A stretch of DNA of 64,000 nt from the NCBI RefSeq assembly GCF_000967655.1, contig NZ_JXYA01000001.1:1-64000 (forward strand), read 5' to 3'. The translations under genes were made by a program, and so were the position numbers. Origin of the DNA: Pseudoalteromonas rubra. Lineage in GTDB: Bacteria > Pseudomonadota > Gammaproteobacteria > Enterobacterales > Alteromonadaceae. The notes beneath the pieces are model-generated. The model did not search any database and was not told the origin of the DNA. It saw nothing but the letters and a program-made list of their open reading frames with translations. Shown here in pieces: positions 44,505 through 54,277 of this stretch. The stretch's first letter is position 1; the number at the start of each line of letters is the position of its first letter.

Positions 44505-45305
44505 ATGCTCACAGCACAACAAGTCACCGATCTGGAAGTGTATCTGGCCCATTTACGCCTGAAGATTGACCCCGCACTGGCACAAAAGTATCCCATCTTT
44601 GCGGGCAAGCCTTATCCGCTTGGGCGCTGTAAAGAAGTCCGCAATGCTATCCAGGAGCTGCTCAAAGCTGAGCTGGCAAAAGAGCCAGTTGCCGCACCAC
44701 TACAACCGCTCAAAGCGCTACTGGATAGCGGCCTGACGCTCGAGCCGGTATGGGGCTCGCTGCGTGATGAGTATTTTCAGAATGCGCTGGTGGTCGGCCC
44801 CTGGTACCTGGATGCAGCCAATGATACCGTCAACCCCAATAAACCCCGGGTCGAGATCCGTTTACTCGCAGAGTCAGGGTTTGGTGCCATTACCAGCTTT
44901 GAGCAATTCGTTAAAATCGCTCGCAGCTACTGGGAGGTCGACGTCTATCGTAATGAGATTTTCCCGGCACTGGCGCCGTTTTTGCCTTTGGTGTGTGTGA
45001 GCCATACCGGTGTCAGCTGGTTTGCCGCCGCCAACGACGACATGCTGCTACTGGCACGCGACAGTGCCTTTGAGCTGGTCGAGCGGATGCTGCCCACCTT
45101 GCCTGCGCCGCCACCGGCACTCACCGACAAATGGCTCAGCGCCGCGGCCAGTGTTGATATGCCAAGCCAGTTGTTAAAAACGCAGACACGCAGTGCCCAG
45201 GCCATGTGCCAGCACTACCGCAACGAGGGCAAACATCAAGATATCCTGTTTCGCGATGAAGTGGTGCTTGCCTACCTCAGCCTGCCGGTAAACGTGCAGG
45301 TGTAA
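44505..45305 (+). CDS. conserved-looking protein of unknown function
   Basis: A 266-residue soluble protein with no signal or membrane segment. A proline- and leucine-rich first third (LGRCKEVRNAIQELLKAEL) is followed by a mixed region with VVGPWYLDAANDTVNPNKP. No family was recognised. It follows the QEGLA gene by 69 bases on the same strand and may belong to the same unit. Its last 29 bases overlap the convergent MFS gene. Confidence 0.65.
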   Translation: MLTAQQVTDLEVYLAHLRLKIDPALAQKYPIFAGKPYPLGRCKEVRNAIQELLKAELAKEPVAAPLQPLKALLDSGLTLEPVWGSLRDEYFQNALVVGPWYLDAANDTVNPNKPRVEIRLLAESGFGAITSFEQFVKIARSYWEVDVYRNEIFPALAPFLPLVCVSHTGVSWFAAANDDMLLLARDSAFELVERMLPTLPAPPPALTDKWLSAAASVDMPSQLLKTQTRSAQAMCQHYRNEGKHQDILFRDEVVLAYLSLPVNVQV

Positions 45306-46452
45306 CACTGCCTCTGGACAGCACAAGGGTGGCTATTAAAGCGGCCACCACCACAGGCATGCTCCACAAGTTGAGCGTCTGCCAGCCCACCGTGGCTTCC
45401 AGGAATCCAGCACTCAGTGAGGATGCCACCACCATGCTGAAGACCAGAAATTCATTACAGGCTTGTGCCTTGGCACGCTCCTGCGGCGCATACGTCTGAC
45501 TGACCAATTGTGTGGCGCTGATAAACATAAAGTTCCAGCCTACGCCAAGGGCAAATAAGGCCAGTAAAAAATGCCAGTGGCTCACGCCCAGCAGGTTAAT
45601 ACCGGCACTCGCCAGATACAACACACAGCCTAACAGGATCATAACGCGTGCCCCGAAGCGTTCAATCAGCTTGCCGGTAAAAAACGACGGCAGGAACATG
45701 CCCAGCACATGCCACTCAATCACCAGTGCGGAATCTGCCAGATCAAAGCCATGACGATGCATGGCCAGCGGCGTTGCTGTCATCAGAAAATTCATCACGG
45801 AATAACTGATCATGGCCACCAGCACCGCCAGCTGAAACTGCTTCTGTGCTACGATTTCTTTCAGTGTCCGGGCGGGTGCTTCAGTGGTATGTGGATCCAC
45901 TTCCGTAAAGCGTACGCCCTGTAGCAGCAGCAAGGCGAGCACATACAAGCCGCTGAGCGCAACAAATGAATTGGCATAATTAAGCGCCGGGTATACCTCA
46001 TTGACCCAGACGGCCAGATTCGGTCCTAAAATCGCTGCCACCACACCACTGGCCATAATAGTCGAAATGGCCGTAGCGGGCTTGTCACTGGCCTCTATGG
46101 CGGCAAATCGATACAAGGTGGCAAAACCAATACCGATACCAATCAAAGTGGTCGCCACACAAAACAGCGCAAAATCGCTTTCTCTGAGCGCCCAGACACC
46201 CAGCAAGGTGCCGCTGATCCCGACCAGATTACCCAGTGAGAAGCCCAGTCTGCGACCGGTTTTAGCCATGATCAGCGAGGCCGGAATGGTCGCCATCAAC
46301 AACCCTGCCATCTGCATAGCCACAGGCAAAGTAGTCAGCGCCGCCGACGGGCTGAGCAGCTGCCCCACCAGCGCAGAGATGGTCACCAGCAGAATATTTC
46401 CCGTGGTGATCAGGCCCTGACAGCAGGCCAGCAGCAAGACATTTTTATTCAA
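45277..46452 (-). CDS. MFS transporter
   Basis: A 391-residue inner-membrane protein with about 12 hydrophobic segments and the loop MAKTGRRLGFSLG between segments 2 and 3, as in major facilitator transporters. Substrate unknown. It ends inside the convergent gene at 44505, and its head is 54 bases from the stop of the lipoprotein gene. Confidence 0.88.
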   Translation of the reverse strand: MNKNVLLLACCQGLITTGNILLVTISALVGQLLSPSAALTTLPVAMQMAGLLMATIPASLIMAKTGRRLGFSLGNLVGISGTLLGVWALRESDFALFCVATTLIGIGIGFATLYRFAAIEASDKPATAISTIMASGVVAAILGPNLAVWVNEVYPALNYANSFVALSGLYVLALLLLQGVRFTEVDPHTTEAPARTLKEIVAQKQFQLAVLVAMISYSVMNFLMTATPLAMHRHGFDLADSALVIEWHVLGMFLPSFFTGKLIERFGARVMILLGCVLYLASAGINLLGVSHWHFLLALFALGVGWNFMFISATQLVSQTYAPQERAKAQACNEFLVFSMVVASSLSAGFLEATVGWQTLNLWSMPVVVAALIATLVLSRGSVTPARLPAG

Positions 46453-46506
46453 TGAGATAGCGCTCCAAAGATCTGAGAAGAGGGCTTGTCGCCCTTACGC
46501 GGGTTA

Positions 46507-46764
46507 TCACTCCCACTCAGGAGGGATAGTTTTACGCTCAGCAGGCGCGCTCACACGGCATTGATTCGCCTGTTCATAACAACGCTGAATACACCGTGCC
46601 TGAAGCGGATCAGCACTGACATAATCGTCCTGGCAGCGCTGCACACAGGCACGCTCATTATGCTCGCATGTTACAATAACGCCACCAGCCTGCGTACTGA
46701 ACTGACCCTGACAGCCAGCCAGTAAGCCCATAATTACACTTAACCCTAGTCCTTTAGTCATCAT
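46507..46764 (-). CDS. small cysteine-rich lipoprotein
   Basis: An 85-residue protein with lipobox LLAGCQG (Cys at about residue 18) and six more cysteines in two CxxxC-like groups (CEHNERACVQRCQDD and RCIQRCYEQANQC). These probably form disulfides in the periplasm. GGAG precedes the start. It lies 13 bases after yaaA on the same strand. Function unknown. Confidence 0.78.
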   Translation of the reverse strand: MMTKGLGLSVIMGLLAGCQGQFSTQAGGVIVTCEHNERACVQRCQDDYVSADPLQARCIQRCYEQANQCRVSAPAERKTIPPEWE

Positions 46765-46777
46765 GCTTTACTCCTGC

Positions 46778-47557
46778 TTAGTTTTGCTCAGCGCGCAAAA
46801 ACACCGGCTCATTGGCTTTTTGGGTGGCTTCTTCGCTGTAGTAGTAACCCGCCACATCAAACGCTTTTAATGCCTCGGGAGACTCGACCTGGTTGTCCAG
46901 AATGTAACGCGCCATCATGCCGCGGGCTTTTTTGGCATAAAAACTGATGACCTTGAACTGACCATTTTTGCAGTCTTTAAAAACAGGCGAGATGATCTCG
47001 GCTTTGAGTGCCTTTTTGTCTACCGCTTTAAAGTATTCATTTGATGCCAAGTTGATCAGCACCTGACTATCCGCCTCTGCCAGCGCTTCGTTAAGCTTGT
47101 CGGCAATGATACGGCCCCAGAATTCATAGAGGTTTTTGCCGCGCGGATTATCCAGCTTAGTGCCCATCTCAAGGCGATACGCTTGCATCAGATCAAGTGG
47201 CTTAAGCACGCCATAAAGGCCAGACAAAATACGCAAATGTTGCTGTGCATAGTCCAGTGTTGCGTCATCCATACTCGCTGCATCCAGGCCGGTGTACACA
47301 TCGCCATTAAACGCCAGCACAGCCTGCTTGGCATTATCGGGAGTAAAAGGCTGCGACCAGTCGGCAAAACGCGCCGCATTCAGACCCGCCAGCTTGTCGC
47401 TGATCTTCATCAACGTGCCTATCTGTTGCGGTGATAAGTCGCGACACACGTGGATCAATTCTTCACTGTGTGTGAGCAGTTCGGGCTGGGTAAAACGCGC
47501 GGTATGCGCCGGAGTATCATAATCGAGATTTTTTGCCGGGGAAACGAGAGTGATCAT
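46778..47557 (-). CDS. yaaA: YaaA family protein, peroxide stress
   Basis: A 259-residue YaaA/DUF328 protein. In E. coli, YaaA is made in response to hydrogen peroxide and lowers free intracellular iron; its biochemical activity concerns DNA binding and is not fully settled. Recognisable parts are [12 protein letters not shown] at the start and [22 protein letters not shown] in the middle. Near tal, as yaaA is near talB in E. coli. Confidence 0.92.
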   Translation of the reverse strand: MITLVSPAKNLDYDTPAHTARFTQPELLTHSEELIHVCRDLSPQQIGTLMKISDKLAGLNAARFADWSQPFTPDNAKQAVLAFNGDVYTGLDAASMDDATLDYAQQHLRILSGLYGVLKPLDLMQAYRLEMGTKLDNPRGKNLYEFWGRIIADKLNEALAEADSQVLINLASNEYFKAVDKKALKAEIISPVFKDCKNGQFKVISFYAKKARGMMARYILDNQVESPEALKAFDVAGYYYSEEATQKANEPVFLRAEQN

Positions 47558-47601
47558 GGCCTGCCTATTGACTTAACTATTGATAAATGTCAATTTCAAC
47601 A

Positions 47602-47772
47602 CTATCCCCCGGTGAGCGCAAGCGCAATATTCAGCGGGGGTTCGACACTGCTTGCCCAGTTGCTGGCAGACCAGCCTGTTTGCAGTTCGTCACGCAAACC
47701 CCGACTGACGAAATGCGCTCTTGCATCCAGCATTCGGATTTTCTCGTGAAGTGACCTCGCAAATACGGACAT
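47602..47772 (-). CDS. possible small protein upstream of yaaA
   Basis: A 56-residue ORF starting MSVFARSLHEKIRMLDARAH, with AGG five bases before the ATG, ending 44 bases before yaaA. The composition looks like a normal soluble protein with a basic N-terminal helix. No family was recognised. It may be a real small gene read with yaaA, or chance. Confidence 0.4.
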   Translation of the reverse strand: MSVFARSLHEKIRMLDARAHFVSRGLRDELQTGWSASNWASSVEPPLNIALALTGG

Positions 47773-47857
47773 ATGACCTATTCACACAGGTCACGGTAAT
47801 GCAACATAGGAAAAGTAGACTTTTTGACACGCTGCTATGAATTGGAATGAGGACAGC

Positions 47858-48808
47858 ATGACTTCAGCATTAGATAGGCTAAAACAGCATTCATCTATCG
47901 TCGCCGACACCGGAGATATCGAGGCAATCCGTAAACACCAACCGGAAGATGCCACCACTAACCCGTCTCTGCTTTTAAAAGCAGCCGAGATGCCTGCTTA
48001 TCAGGACTACCTGAAAGCAGCCTGGGATTACGCCAAAAGTCAGCATGACGACGCGGCACAACAACTGGAACTGGCTTGTGATTACTTTGCCGTACTGATT
48101 GGTAAAGAGATTGCCAATATTGTACCTGGCTATATTTCAACCGAAGTCGATGCACGCTTATCGTTTGATACCGAAGCAACCATTGCCAAAGCACAGCAGC
48201 TACTGGCGCTCTATGAGCAGCTGGGTGTCAGCAAAGACAAGATTTTAATTAAAATCGCGTCTACGTGGGAAGGCATCAAAGCCGCAGAAGCGCTGGAAAA
48301 GCAAGGCGTGAAATGTAACCTGACCTTGCTATTCAGTCAGGCGCAGGCCCGTGCATGTGCCGATGCTAACGTGTTCCTGATCTCGCCATTTGTTGGCCGT
48401 ATTCTGGACTGGCACGTCGCCAATGGCCTGGAAAAGCCGACTGATCCACTACAAGATCCAGGCGTACAGTCTGTACGCAGTATCTTTGAATTTTACAAAC
48501 GTCATGGCTACAACACGGTTGTGATGGGTGCAAGCTTCCGTAACACCGGCGAGATTGTTGCACTGACCGGCTGTGACAAGCTGACTATCAGCCCGGCACT
48601 GCTAGAAGAGCTGGGTGAGCTGCCAGCTGCAGAAGAATACCTGCTGGACAGCGAGTATGAGGTTGTTGCTAAACCGGCACCTCTGAGCGAAAGCGAGTTC
48701 CGCTGGTTGCACAACCAGGATGCCATGGCCACTGAAAAACTGGCTGAAGGTATTCGTGCCTTTGCTGCGGCTCAGGAAACTCTGGAAGCACGCTTCAAAG
48801 CGCTATAA
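47858..48808 (+). CDS. tal: transaldolase
   Basis: A 316-residue TalB-type transaldolase of the non-oxidative pentose phosphate pathway. The Schiff-base lysine is in [11 protein letters not shown], and the family strands NPSLLLKAA and [11 protein letters not shown] are present. Length matches E. coli TalB (317). The ATG after GAGGA is chosen instead of the one seven codons upstream. A strong terminator follows. Confidence 0.96.
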   Translation: MTSALDRLKQHSSIVADTGDIEAIRKHQPEDATTNPSLLLKAAEMPAYQDYLKAAWDYAKSQHDDAAQQLELACDYFAVLIGKEIANIVPGYISTEVDARLSFDTEATIAKAQQLLALYEQLGVSKDKILIKIASTWEGIKAAEALEKQGVKCNLTLLFSQAQARACADANVFLISPFVGRILDWHVANGLEKPTDPLQDPGVQSVRSIFEFYKRHGYNTVVMGASFRNTGEIVALTGCDKLTISPALLEELGELPAAEEYLLDSEYEVVAKPAPLSESEFRWLHNQDAMATEKLAEGIRAFAAAQETLEARFKAL

Positions 48809-49107
48809 GCACAAAGCATATAATGCGAAAAACGCCACCTTGTGTGGCGTTTTTTTATTCCCGACGATTTATCACTCCGTTCTGCACCTTCCTGCCCGCC
48901 AGCGCTTTATTTTCCTGACTCCAGCATAACTTGAAGCAAATTTGAGCTTCATCAAACTGTCACCTGCTTTTAACCTGCCAGACACATTTTTATTTTACTT
49001 TTCTCTTGTCTGTGGTATACCAGCATTACTTGAAGTGTGTTTTTCATTCAAATTGGGTAATGCGTAAACACAAATCTTTGAGGTTAGTACATCAATAGGA
49101 GAAATTC
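48809..49107. other. gap between tal and the DUF3545 gene
   Basis: After the tal terminator at 48829-48856 the rest of the gap has no ORF with support. TAGGAGAA just before 49108 is the ribosome site of the next gene. Confidence 0.3.
48829..48856 (+). terminator. terminator after tal
   Basis: AACGCCAC and GTGGCGTT form an 8-bp stem around CTTGT, followed by seven T. It starts 20 bases after the stop. Confidence 0.92.
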
Positions 49108-49299
49108 ATGGATAGCCTAGACGATTTTATTTCAACACTAGAAAGTCCTGCACCAAAGAGAAGAACCTCAGCAAAAGGCAAAAAAAGAAAGTGGCGTGAA
49201 ATTGAAGCGCTGAAAGACAAACAACGCCTGCGTAAGGAATTGGAAGAACTGGATATCTTCGCAGACAGCATTGACCTGGACGAACTTGACTTTATTTAA
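49108..49299 (+). CDS. small DUF3545-family protein
   Basis: A 63-residue charged protein with a basic centre (KRRTSAKGKKRKWREIEAL) and an acidic C-terminal helix (ELEELDIFADSIDLDELDF). It fits the DUF3545 family of short gammaproteobacterial proteins of unknown function. GGAG precedes the start and a terminator follows at once. Confidence 0.8.
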   Translation: MDSLDDFISTLESPAPKRRTSAKGKKRKWREIEALKDKQRLRKELEELDIFADSIDLDELDFI

Positions 49300-49300
49300 C

Positions 49301-49328
49301 AAAAAAGGCGCATTTTGCGCCTTTTTTG
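49301..49328. terminator. bidirectional terminator between the DUF3545 gene and ung
   Basis: AAAAAAGGCGCA and TGCGCCTTTTTT pair around TTT. The A and T runs allow function from both sides, ending both the DUF3545 gene and ung, the last gene of the B12 operon. Confidence 0.9.
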
Positions 49329-49344
49329 TTGCCTAAGTTTGAGC

Positions 49345-50004
49345 TCAGACTTGCCAGTCAATGGGCGTTTTGCCCATGCTTTGTAATAGCGTATTGGTTT
49401 GCGAGAAGTGCTGACAGCCAAAAAAACCGCGATGCGCTGACAGCGGAGATGGGTGAGGTGCGTGCAACACGTGATGACGTTGCTGGTCAATTGCCTTGCC
49501 TTTCTTTTGCGCATGCGCGCCCCACAGCAAGAAAATAACCCCTTCGCTGTGTTGGTTAAGCTGTGCAATCACGGCGTCGGTAAAGCGCTCCCAGCCGAGA
49601 TGCTTATGCGAGTGTGCCTGTCCCTGCTCCACCGTCAGTACGGTGTTGAGTAGCAGTACGCCCTGCTCTGCCCAAGGCAGCAAATAGCCGTGGTCAGGGA
49701 TTTGAAAGCCCGCGATGTCTTGTGCCAGTTCTTTATACATATTGGCCAGCGATGGCGGCGCCTTGACTCCTGGCAACACAGAGAAACACAGTCCGTGAGC
49801 CTGATTCGGTCCGTGGTAAGGGTCCTGTCCCAGGATCACCACTTTGACCTGATCAAAAGGGGTCGCCTTGAACGCCTCAAACACAAAGTCCTCAGGAGGA
49901 TAGACAGTGACGCCCTGCGCCCGACGCTCGGCAACATAGTTTAGGGTGTCCTGAAAATACGCTTGTTGTTTTTCGTGCCCGAGCACGTCACTCCAGGTTG
50001 TCAT
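49345..50004 (-). CDS. ung: uracil-DNA glycosylase
   Basis: A 219-residue family 1 uracil-DNA glycosylase, which removes uracil from DNA. The catalytic water-activating Asp is in GQDPYHG and the catalytic His in [16 protein letters not shown] and [10 protein letters not shown] are the other family strands. Its start is two bases after the btuF stop, so it appears to be read as the last gene of the cobalamin operon, although no shared function is known. A promoter inside btuF is possible. Confidence 0.96.
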   Translation of the reverse strand: MTTWSDVLGHEKQQAYFQDTLNYVAERRAQGVTVYPPEDFVFEAFKATPFDQVKVVILGQDPYHGPNQAHGLCFSVLPGVKAPPSLANMYKELAQDIAGFQIPDHGYLLPWAEQGVLLLNTVLTVEQGQAHSHKHLGWERFTDAVIAQLNQHSEGVIFLLWGAHAQKKGKAIDQQRHHVLHAPHPSPLSAHRGFFGCQHFSQTNTLLQSMGKTPIDWQV

Positions 50005-50006
50005 GT

Positions 50007-50891
50007 TTAGTTCCCAGTTATTGTGAGTTTCTGATAGTAAGTTCGCGAAGCATTCAGTTTATCACATAATCCGCTCAGTCCTTCAAGCACCCGGCTGGTA
50101 TATCGGTGCAATAGATCGGCGTTCACTTCTATGTATTGCTGATGCTTGGCAGCCGGGATTTCTGGCCACTTTTGCCAGTCTATTTTTGGCTGCGCTTTTT
50201 TGGACTTTTCCTGCGGGATCACTATCACCTGTGGCTTAGTATGCAGCACGTTTTCGATACTGATCTGCGGATATGCCGTGGTGGCATCAGCAAATACGTT
50301 GCTGGCTCCACACACCTCCAGGGTTTGATGGATCCAGGTGGTACCATTGACTGTCATCATAGGCGCAGGCCATAGCTGGTAAAAAACAGATACAGGCGCG
50401 GCCGAGCGATAACGTTCCAGCAATTTTACCAGGCCTTGCTCAAAGCGTCGGGCCACTTGCTCAGCGTTATCTTCCAGAGCGGTTAACTGACCCAGCCAGC
50501 GCAGCGAGTGCGGGATCTGTTTTAAATCTTTGGTTTTGCTGTACACCACTTTGATGCCAAGCTGCTCAAGCTTATCCAGGTCGGCTTGTTGATTGCCACC
50601 CTGCCAGGCAATCACCAGATCGGGCGACAAAGCCAGCAATTTCTCCAGTGCAATGCCATGATAACCGCCAATACGGGGGATCTGATTGGCCTCAGCCGGA
50701 AAATCCGCGTACTCCACGGTCCCGACGATGCGCTCCCCTGCGCCAATGGCATATAAGTTCTCGACTATGTGTGGCGCCAAAGCCACAATCCGTTTGGCAG
50801 GCGGCGAGGAGCTATCATCTGCGCTCGCTGAAATCGCAGTCAACAAGAATACCATGCTCAGCCAGATGATGATAAGGACCTTGTTCATCAA
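50007..50891 (-). CDS. btuF: cobalamin-binding periplasmic protein BtuF
   Basis: A 294-residue periplasmic binding protein with a signal peptide (about residues 1-24, ending ISASA). [27 protein letters not shown] is typical of the BtuF/helical-backbone class. It hands cobalamin to BtuCD. The start overlaps the stop of cobO by four bases (ATGA). Confidence 0.88.
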   Translation of the reverse strand: MMNKVLIIIWLSMVFLLTAISASADDSSSPPAKRIVALAPHIVENLYAIGAGERIVGTVEYADFPAEANQIPRIGGYHGIALEKLLALSPDLVIAWQGGNQQADLDKLEQLGIKVVYSKTKDLKQIPHSLRWLGQLTALEDNAEQVARRFEQGLVKLLERYRSAAPVSVFYQLWPAPMMTVNGTTWIHQTLEVCGASNVFADATTAYPQISIENVLHTKPQVIVIPQEKSKKAQPKIDWQKWPEIPAAKHQQYIEVNADLLHRYTSRVLEGLSGLCDKLNASRTYYQKLTITGN

Positions 50892-51487
50892 AAGTCGAAT
50901 CCTTTTTGTGCTTTGATCCCCGCTTCAAACGCGTGTTTCACATTGCGCACCTCACTGACGGTATCGGCCAGTTCAGTCAGGCGACGATGTGCACCCCGAC
51001 CGGTGATGATCACCGACTGCATCGCAGGGCGGTTTTCCAGCGCCTCAATCACTTCATCCAAATCAAGATAGTCATAGCTGACCATATAGGTGAGTTCATC
51101 CAGCAGCACCAGATCGATACTCTCGTCTTGCAACCACAGCTTTGCCTGCTGCCAGGTGTCCTGTGCCGCCTGGGTATCTGTTTCGCGATTTTGTGTCTCC
51201 CAGGTAAAGCCCGTCTTCATAACGGCAAACGGCACCCCCGCACGCTCCAGCAAGTTACGCTCGCCGCACTCCCACATGCCTTTAATAAACTGCACAACCG
51301 CTGCATTCATGCCATGGCCCACGCAGCGAGCCACGGTACCAAACCCTGAAGTCGACTTACCTTTGCCATTGCCGGTGATCACCTGCAATATGCCTTTTTC
51401 TTCCTGTGCCTGCTCGATTTTGGCATCGACCTGCTCTTTTACTTTTTGCTGTCTTGCCTTGTGTTTGTCCTGATTGTGTTCGCTCAT
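50888..51487 (-). CDS. cobO: corrinoid adenosyltransferase
   Basis: A 199-residue CobA/CobO/BtuR-type ATP:corrinoid adenosyltransferase that attaches the 5'-deoxyadenosyl group to cobalt. The P-loop GNGKGKST is intact, and [20 protein letters not shown] and [19 protein letters not shown] are family features. The N-terminal 30 residues are charged and helical. It overlaps cobQ and btuF by four bases each. Confidence 0.95.
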   Translation of the reverse strand: MSEHNQDKHKARQQKVKEQVDAKIEQAQEEKGILQVITGNGKGKSTSGFGTVARCVGHGMNAAVVQFIKGMWECGERNLLERAGVPFAVMKTGFTWETQNRETDTQAAQDTWQQAKLWLQDESIDLVLLDELTYMVSYDYLDLDEVIEALENRPAMQSVIITGRGAHRRLTELADTVSEVRNVKHAFEAGIKAQKGFDF

Positions 51488-52965
51488 GTTGTCCTCTGCT
51501 CACTAATTGCCAGAATTTTATCTATGTCTAAATGGGTTTCGCACATATCTGCCAGCCGCTCAAGTTGCTGCTCCCGATGCTCAGCCAGATTGAATCCGCC
51601 ACCACTGTAGCGACCTTCGCTTGCCCAGTGTAGTACACAGGTTAGCCCCTCGGGACTGTCAAACAGTCCGTGCAAGTAGGTGCCTGCCAGCTGGTTGTCC
51701 TCACTGATAAACCCATCAACTTGCCACCCTGATGGATGTGCAACAAACTGTAAAAATGGCTGCGCCAGTGCCGGGCCCTGACTGATCCCGCAGTGGATCT
51801 CATAGCCATTCAATGGCGTTTGCTGTGCGTTTAAAAGGCAGTTTGCCTGCACCTGAGTCAGGGTTTTATTACGCGTCAGTTCGGTATCAAATTCCGCCAG
51901 TCCCAGGCCTTTAATAGCGCCCAGCGTCGATTCAACCTGCTCCGGATCGCAAATGCTATTGCCCAACATTTGAAATCCGCCACAGATCCCAAGCACCTTG
52001 CCGCCGTAACGTACATGGCGTTGCAGCTCAAGGTCCCAGCCTTCTGCGCGTAAAAAGGCCAGGTCATTAAGGACATTTTTACTGCCGGGAATGATCACCA
52101 AGTCGGCTGCGCCTATGGTTTCGGTGTGGCGCACATAACGCAAGTCCACTTTGGGGTCTAATCGCAGGGTATCAAAGTCGGTGTGATTACTAATATGTGG
52201 CAGTAGCAGTACCGCTACTTTGACCTCAGGACTGTCGATGCGATTGGCCATAGTCACGGCATCTTCGGCATCCAGCGCCAGATCATGCAGGTAAGGCAGC
52301 ACGCCCAATACAGGTTTACCGGTATGCTGCTCCAGCCAGTCCAGGCCGCTTTGCAGTAAGGCAATATCGCCGCGAAAGCGGTTGATCACAAACCCCTTAA
52401 CCAGAGATTGCTCATATTCACTCAGCAGCGCCAGGGTACCAACCAGATGAGCAAACACGCCACCCTTGTCGATGTCCGCAATGATGATCACCGGGCAATC
52501 TACCTTACAGGCAAATCCCATATTAGCAATGTCGTTCTCTCGCAGATTAATTTCCGCCGGGCTCCCGGCCCCTTCTACCACACACAGTGCATACTGTTCT
52601 CTGAGCCTTTGGTGTGAGGTCAGTACCGCCTGCATCGCAACTTTTTTGTAGTCATGATAGCCCGCCGCTTCCATGTTGCTCAGCGCTCGGCCATGTACGA
52701 TGACCTGGGCACCGGTATCTGAATTCGGCTTAAGTAAGATGGGGTTGAGGTCGGTACTGAGCGGTACTTTAGCGGCCATGGCCTGTAGCGCCTGAGCCCG
52801 GCCAATCTCGCCACCATCTGGTGTGACCGCACTGTTAAGTGCCATATTTTGTGGTTTAAACGGAACGACCTTAACGCCACGGCGCTGTAATGCCCGGCAC
52901 AAGCCAGCTACCAGCGTGCTTTTACCCGCATCAGAGGTGGTGCCCTGCACCATTAACGTATTCAT
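51484..52965 (-). CDS. cobQ: cobyric acid synthase
   Basis: A 493-residue glutamine-dependent amidotransferase that amidates adenosylcobyrinic acid a,c-diamide at four positions. The N-terminal P-loop-like [13 protein letters not shown] and the C-terminal GATase domain with [10 protein letters not shown] (catalytic Cys) are present. It normally belongs to the de novo or late salvage route. No corrin-ring genes are seen here. Overlaps cobO and cobU by four bases each. Confidence 0.95.
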   Translation of the reverse strand: MNTLMVQGTTSDAGKSTLVAGLCRALQRRGVKVVPFKPQNMALNSAVTPDGGEIGRAQALQAMAAKVPLSTDLNPILLKPNSDTGAQVIVHGRALSNMEAAGYHDYKKVAMQAVLTSHQRLREQYALCVVEGAGSPAEINLRENDIANMGFACKVDCPVIIIADIDKGGVFAHLVGTLALLSEYEQSLVKGFVINRFRGDIALLQSGLDWLEQHTGKPVLGVLPYLHDLALDAEDAVTMANRIDSPEVKVAVLLLPHISNHTDFDTLRLDPKVDLRYVRHTETIGAADLVIIPGSKNVLNDLAFLRAEGWDLELQRHVRYGGKVLGICGGFQMLGNSICDPEQVESTLGAIKGLGLAEFDTELTRNKTLTQVQANCLLNAQQTPLNGYEIHCGISQGPALAQPFLQFVAHPSGWQVDGFISEDNQLAGTYLHGLFDSPEGLTCVLHWASEGRYSGGGFNLAEHREQQLERLADMCETHLDIDKILAISEQRTT

Positions 52966-53504
52966 AGCTCCCCTCCTTTAAGTGTCAACGGCAGACCCGC
53001 CATCACAAAATCGACTTTATCCGCCAGTGCGGCAATGTCCTGATGTAACCAGCCTGCTTCATCAACAAAACGGCGACTCAACTCGCCAAGCGGCACGATG
53101 CCGTGGCCCACTTCATTGCTGATCAGAATAATCTGTGCATGGCTGGATTTCAGGGCACTCAGCAGCGCCGCGCGCTTGCTTTGAAATGCCGAGTTGCTGT
53201 AGTCGCACAGCGCTGTGGTCAGCCATAACGTCAGGCAGTCAATCAATACGCCATCATTGGGGCCAAGCGTGCTCAAAACCTGATCTAATGCCCAGGGCTC
53301 CTCGACTAGCTGCCAGTGCCTGGTGCGCGTTGCCTGATGATGGGCGATCCGCGCGGCCATTTCCTCATCCCCGGGGCGTGCCGTGGCCACATAAATTAGC
53401 CGGGTAACTTCGCCGTCACTCAGCCAGCGCTTGGCTCTTTGCTCACCTAACCTGCTTTTTCCTGAGCGAGCCCCGCCGAGGAGCAATTCCACCCGTCCTG
53501 TCAT
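52962..53504 (-). CDS. cobU: adenosylcobinamide kinase / guanylyltransferase
   Basis: A 180-residue bifunctional enzyme that phosphorylates adenosylcobinamide and adds GMP. The P-loop [26 protein letters not shown] and HHQATR (with the guanylylated His) are intact. The start that overlaps the cobS stop by ATGA is chosen over an upstream ATG, in line with its neighbours. Confidence 0.94.
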   Translation of the reverse strand: MTGRVELLLGGARSGKSRLGEQRAKRWLSDGEVTRLIYVATARPGDEEMAARIAHHQATRTRHWQLVEEPWALDQVLSTLGPNDGVLIDCLTLWLTTALCDYSNSAFQSKRAALLSALKSSHAQIILISNEVGHGIVPLGELSRRFVDEAGWLHQDIAALADKVDFVMAGLPLTLKGGEL

Positions 53505-54277
53505 AACCAGACACCCAGGCAAAATAGATACACAGCGACCTCACCCAGTTGCTGCGCCGCGCCCAGACAGTCTCCGGTATAGCCACCAAGCTGGCGCTTA
53601 AACCAGTAAATACAAATCGTGCGGCATAGCCAAAGTACACCAAGCAGCGCGATGCTTTGCCATAACGTAAACAGCCCGGCTAACCAGCTCACTATCAGCA
53701 AAGCAAAGCCACAAACGTAGAGTAACTGTTTACTTTCATAGGCAAGAGACTGGGCAACCGGCTTCACTTTACTCTGCGCATCCGCCTGCACATAGTCCAG
53801 TTTACCGATCAGGCTGGTCGCCATAGCCCGGCTCAGGCCATGGGCAAGAATGAGCGCACCGCAGACATAAAGGGCGCGCTCACTCAGTGCCAGCAAAGCC
53901 TGATATTTGCTAAGCAGCAAGATGATCAATGCGGCAGCACCATAAGTGCCAAGGCGGCTGTCTTTCATAATGGCCAGCTTGTCGGCCACGCTCCAGCCGC
54001 CTCCAAAGCCGTCCCAGACATCGGCAAAGCCATCTTCATGGAATGCGCCGGTGATCAGCAGTCCGCCGCCTAGCGTGAGCAATACCGCCATGCCTTCGGG
54101 CAAGAAGCTGCTCAGCAATAAGTAGATAAGGGCCAGCAGAGCACCCAATAACACGCCCACCCAGGCAAAGTAGCCACTGGCCTGATTAATATCCTGCTCG
54201 CTGACCTCGCCCGTCACTTTAACGGGAATACGGGTCAGAAAAATCACCGCCAGCTTAAATTGTCTCAGCGCATTCAT
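53501..54277 (-). CDS. cobS: adenosylcobinamide-GDP ribazoletransferase
   Basis: A 258-residue integral membrane cobalamin synthase that joins adenosylcobinamide-GDP and alpha-ribazole (phosphate). The family motif FHEDGFADVWDGFGGG is present near residue 75, with about six membrane segments. Overlaps cobT by four bases. Confidence 0.95.
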   Translation of the reverse strand: MNALRQFKLAVIFLTRIPVKVTGEVSEQDINQASGYFAWVGVLLGALLALIYLLLSSFLPEGMAVLLTLGGGLLITGAFHEDGFADVWDGFGGGWSVADKLAIMKDSRLGTYGAAALIILLLSKYQALLALSERALYVCGALILAHGLSRAMATSLIGKLDYVQADAQSKVKPVAQSLAYESKQLLYVCGFALLIVSWLAGLFTLWQSIALLGVLWLCRTICIYWFKRQLGGYTGDCLGAAQQLGEVAVYLFCLGVWL

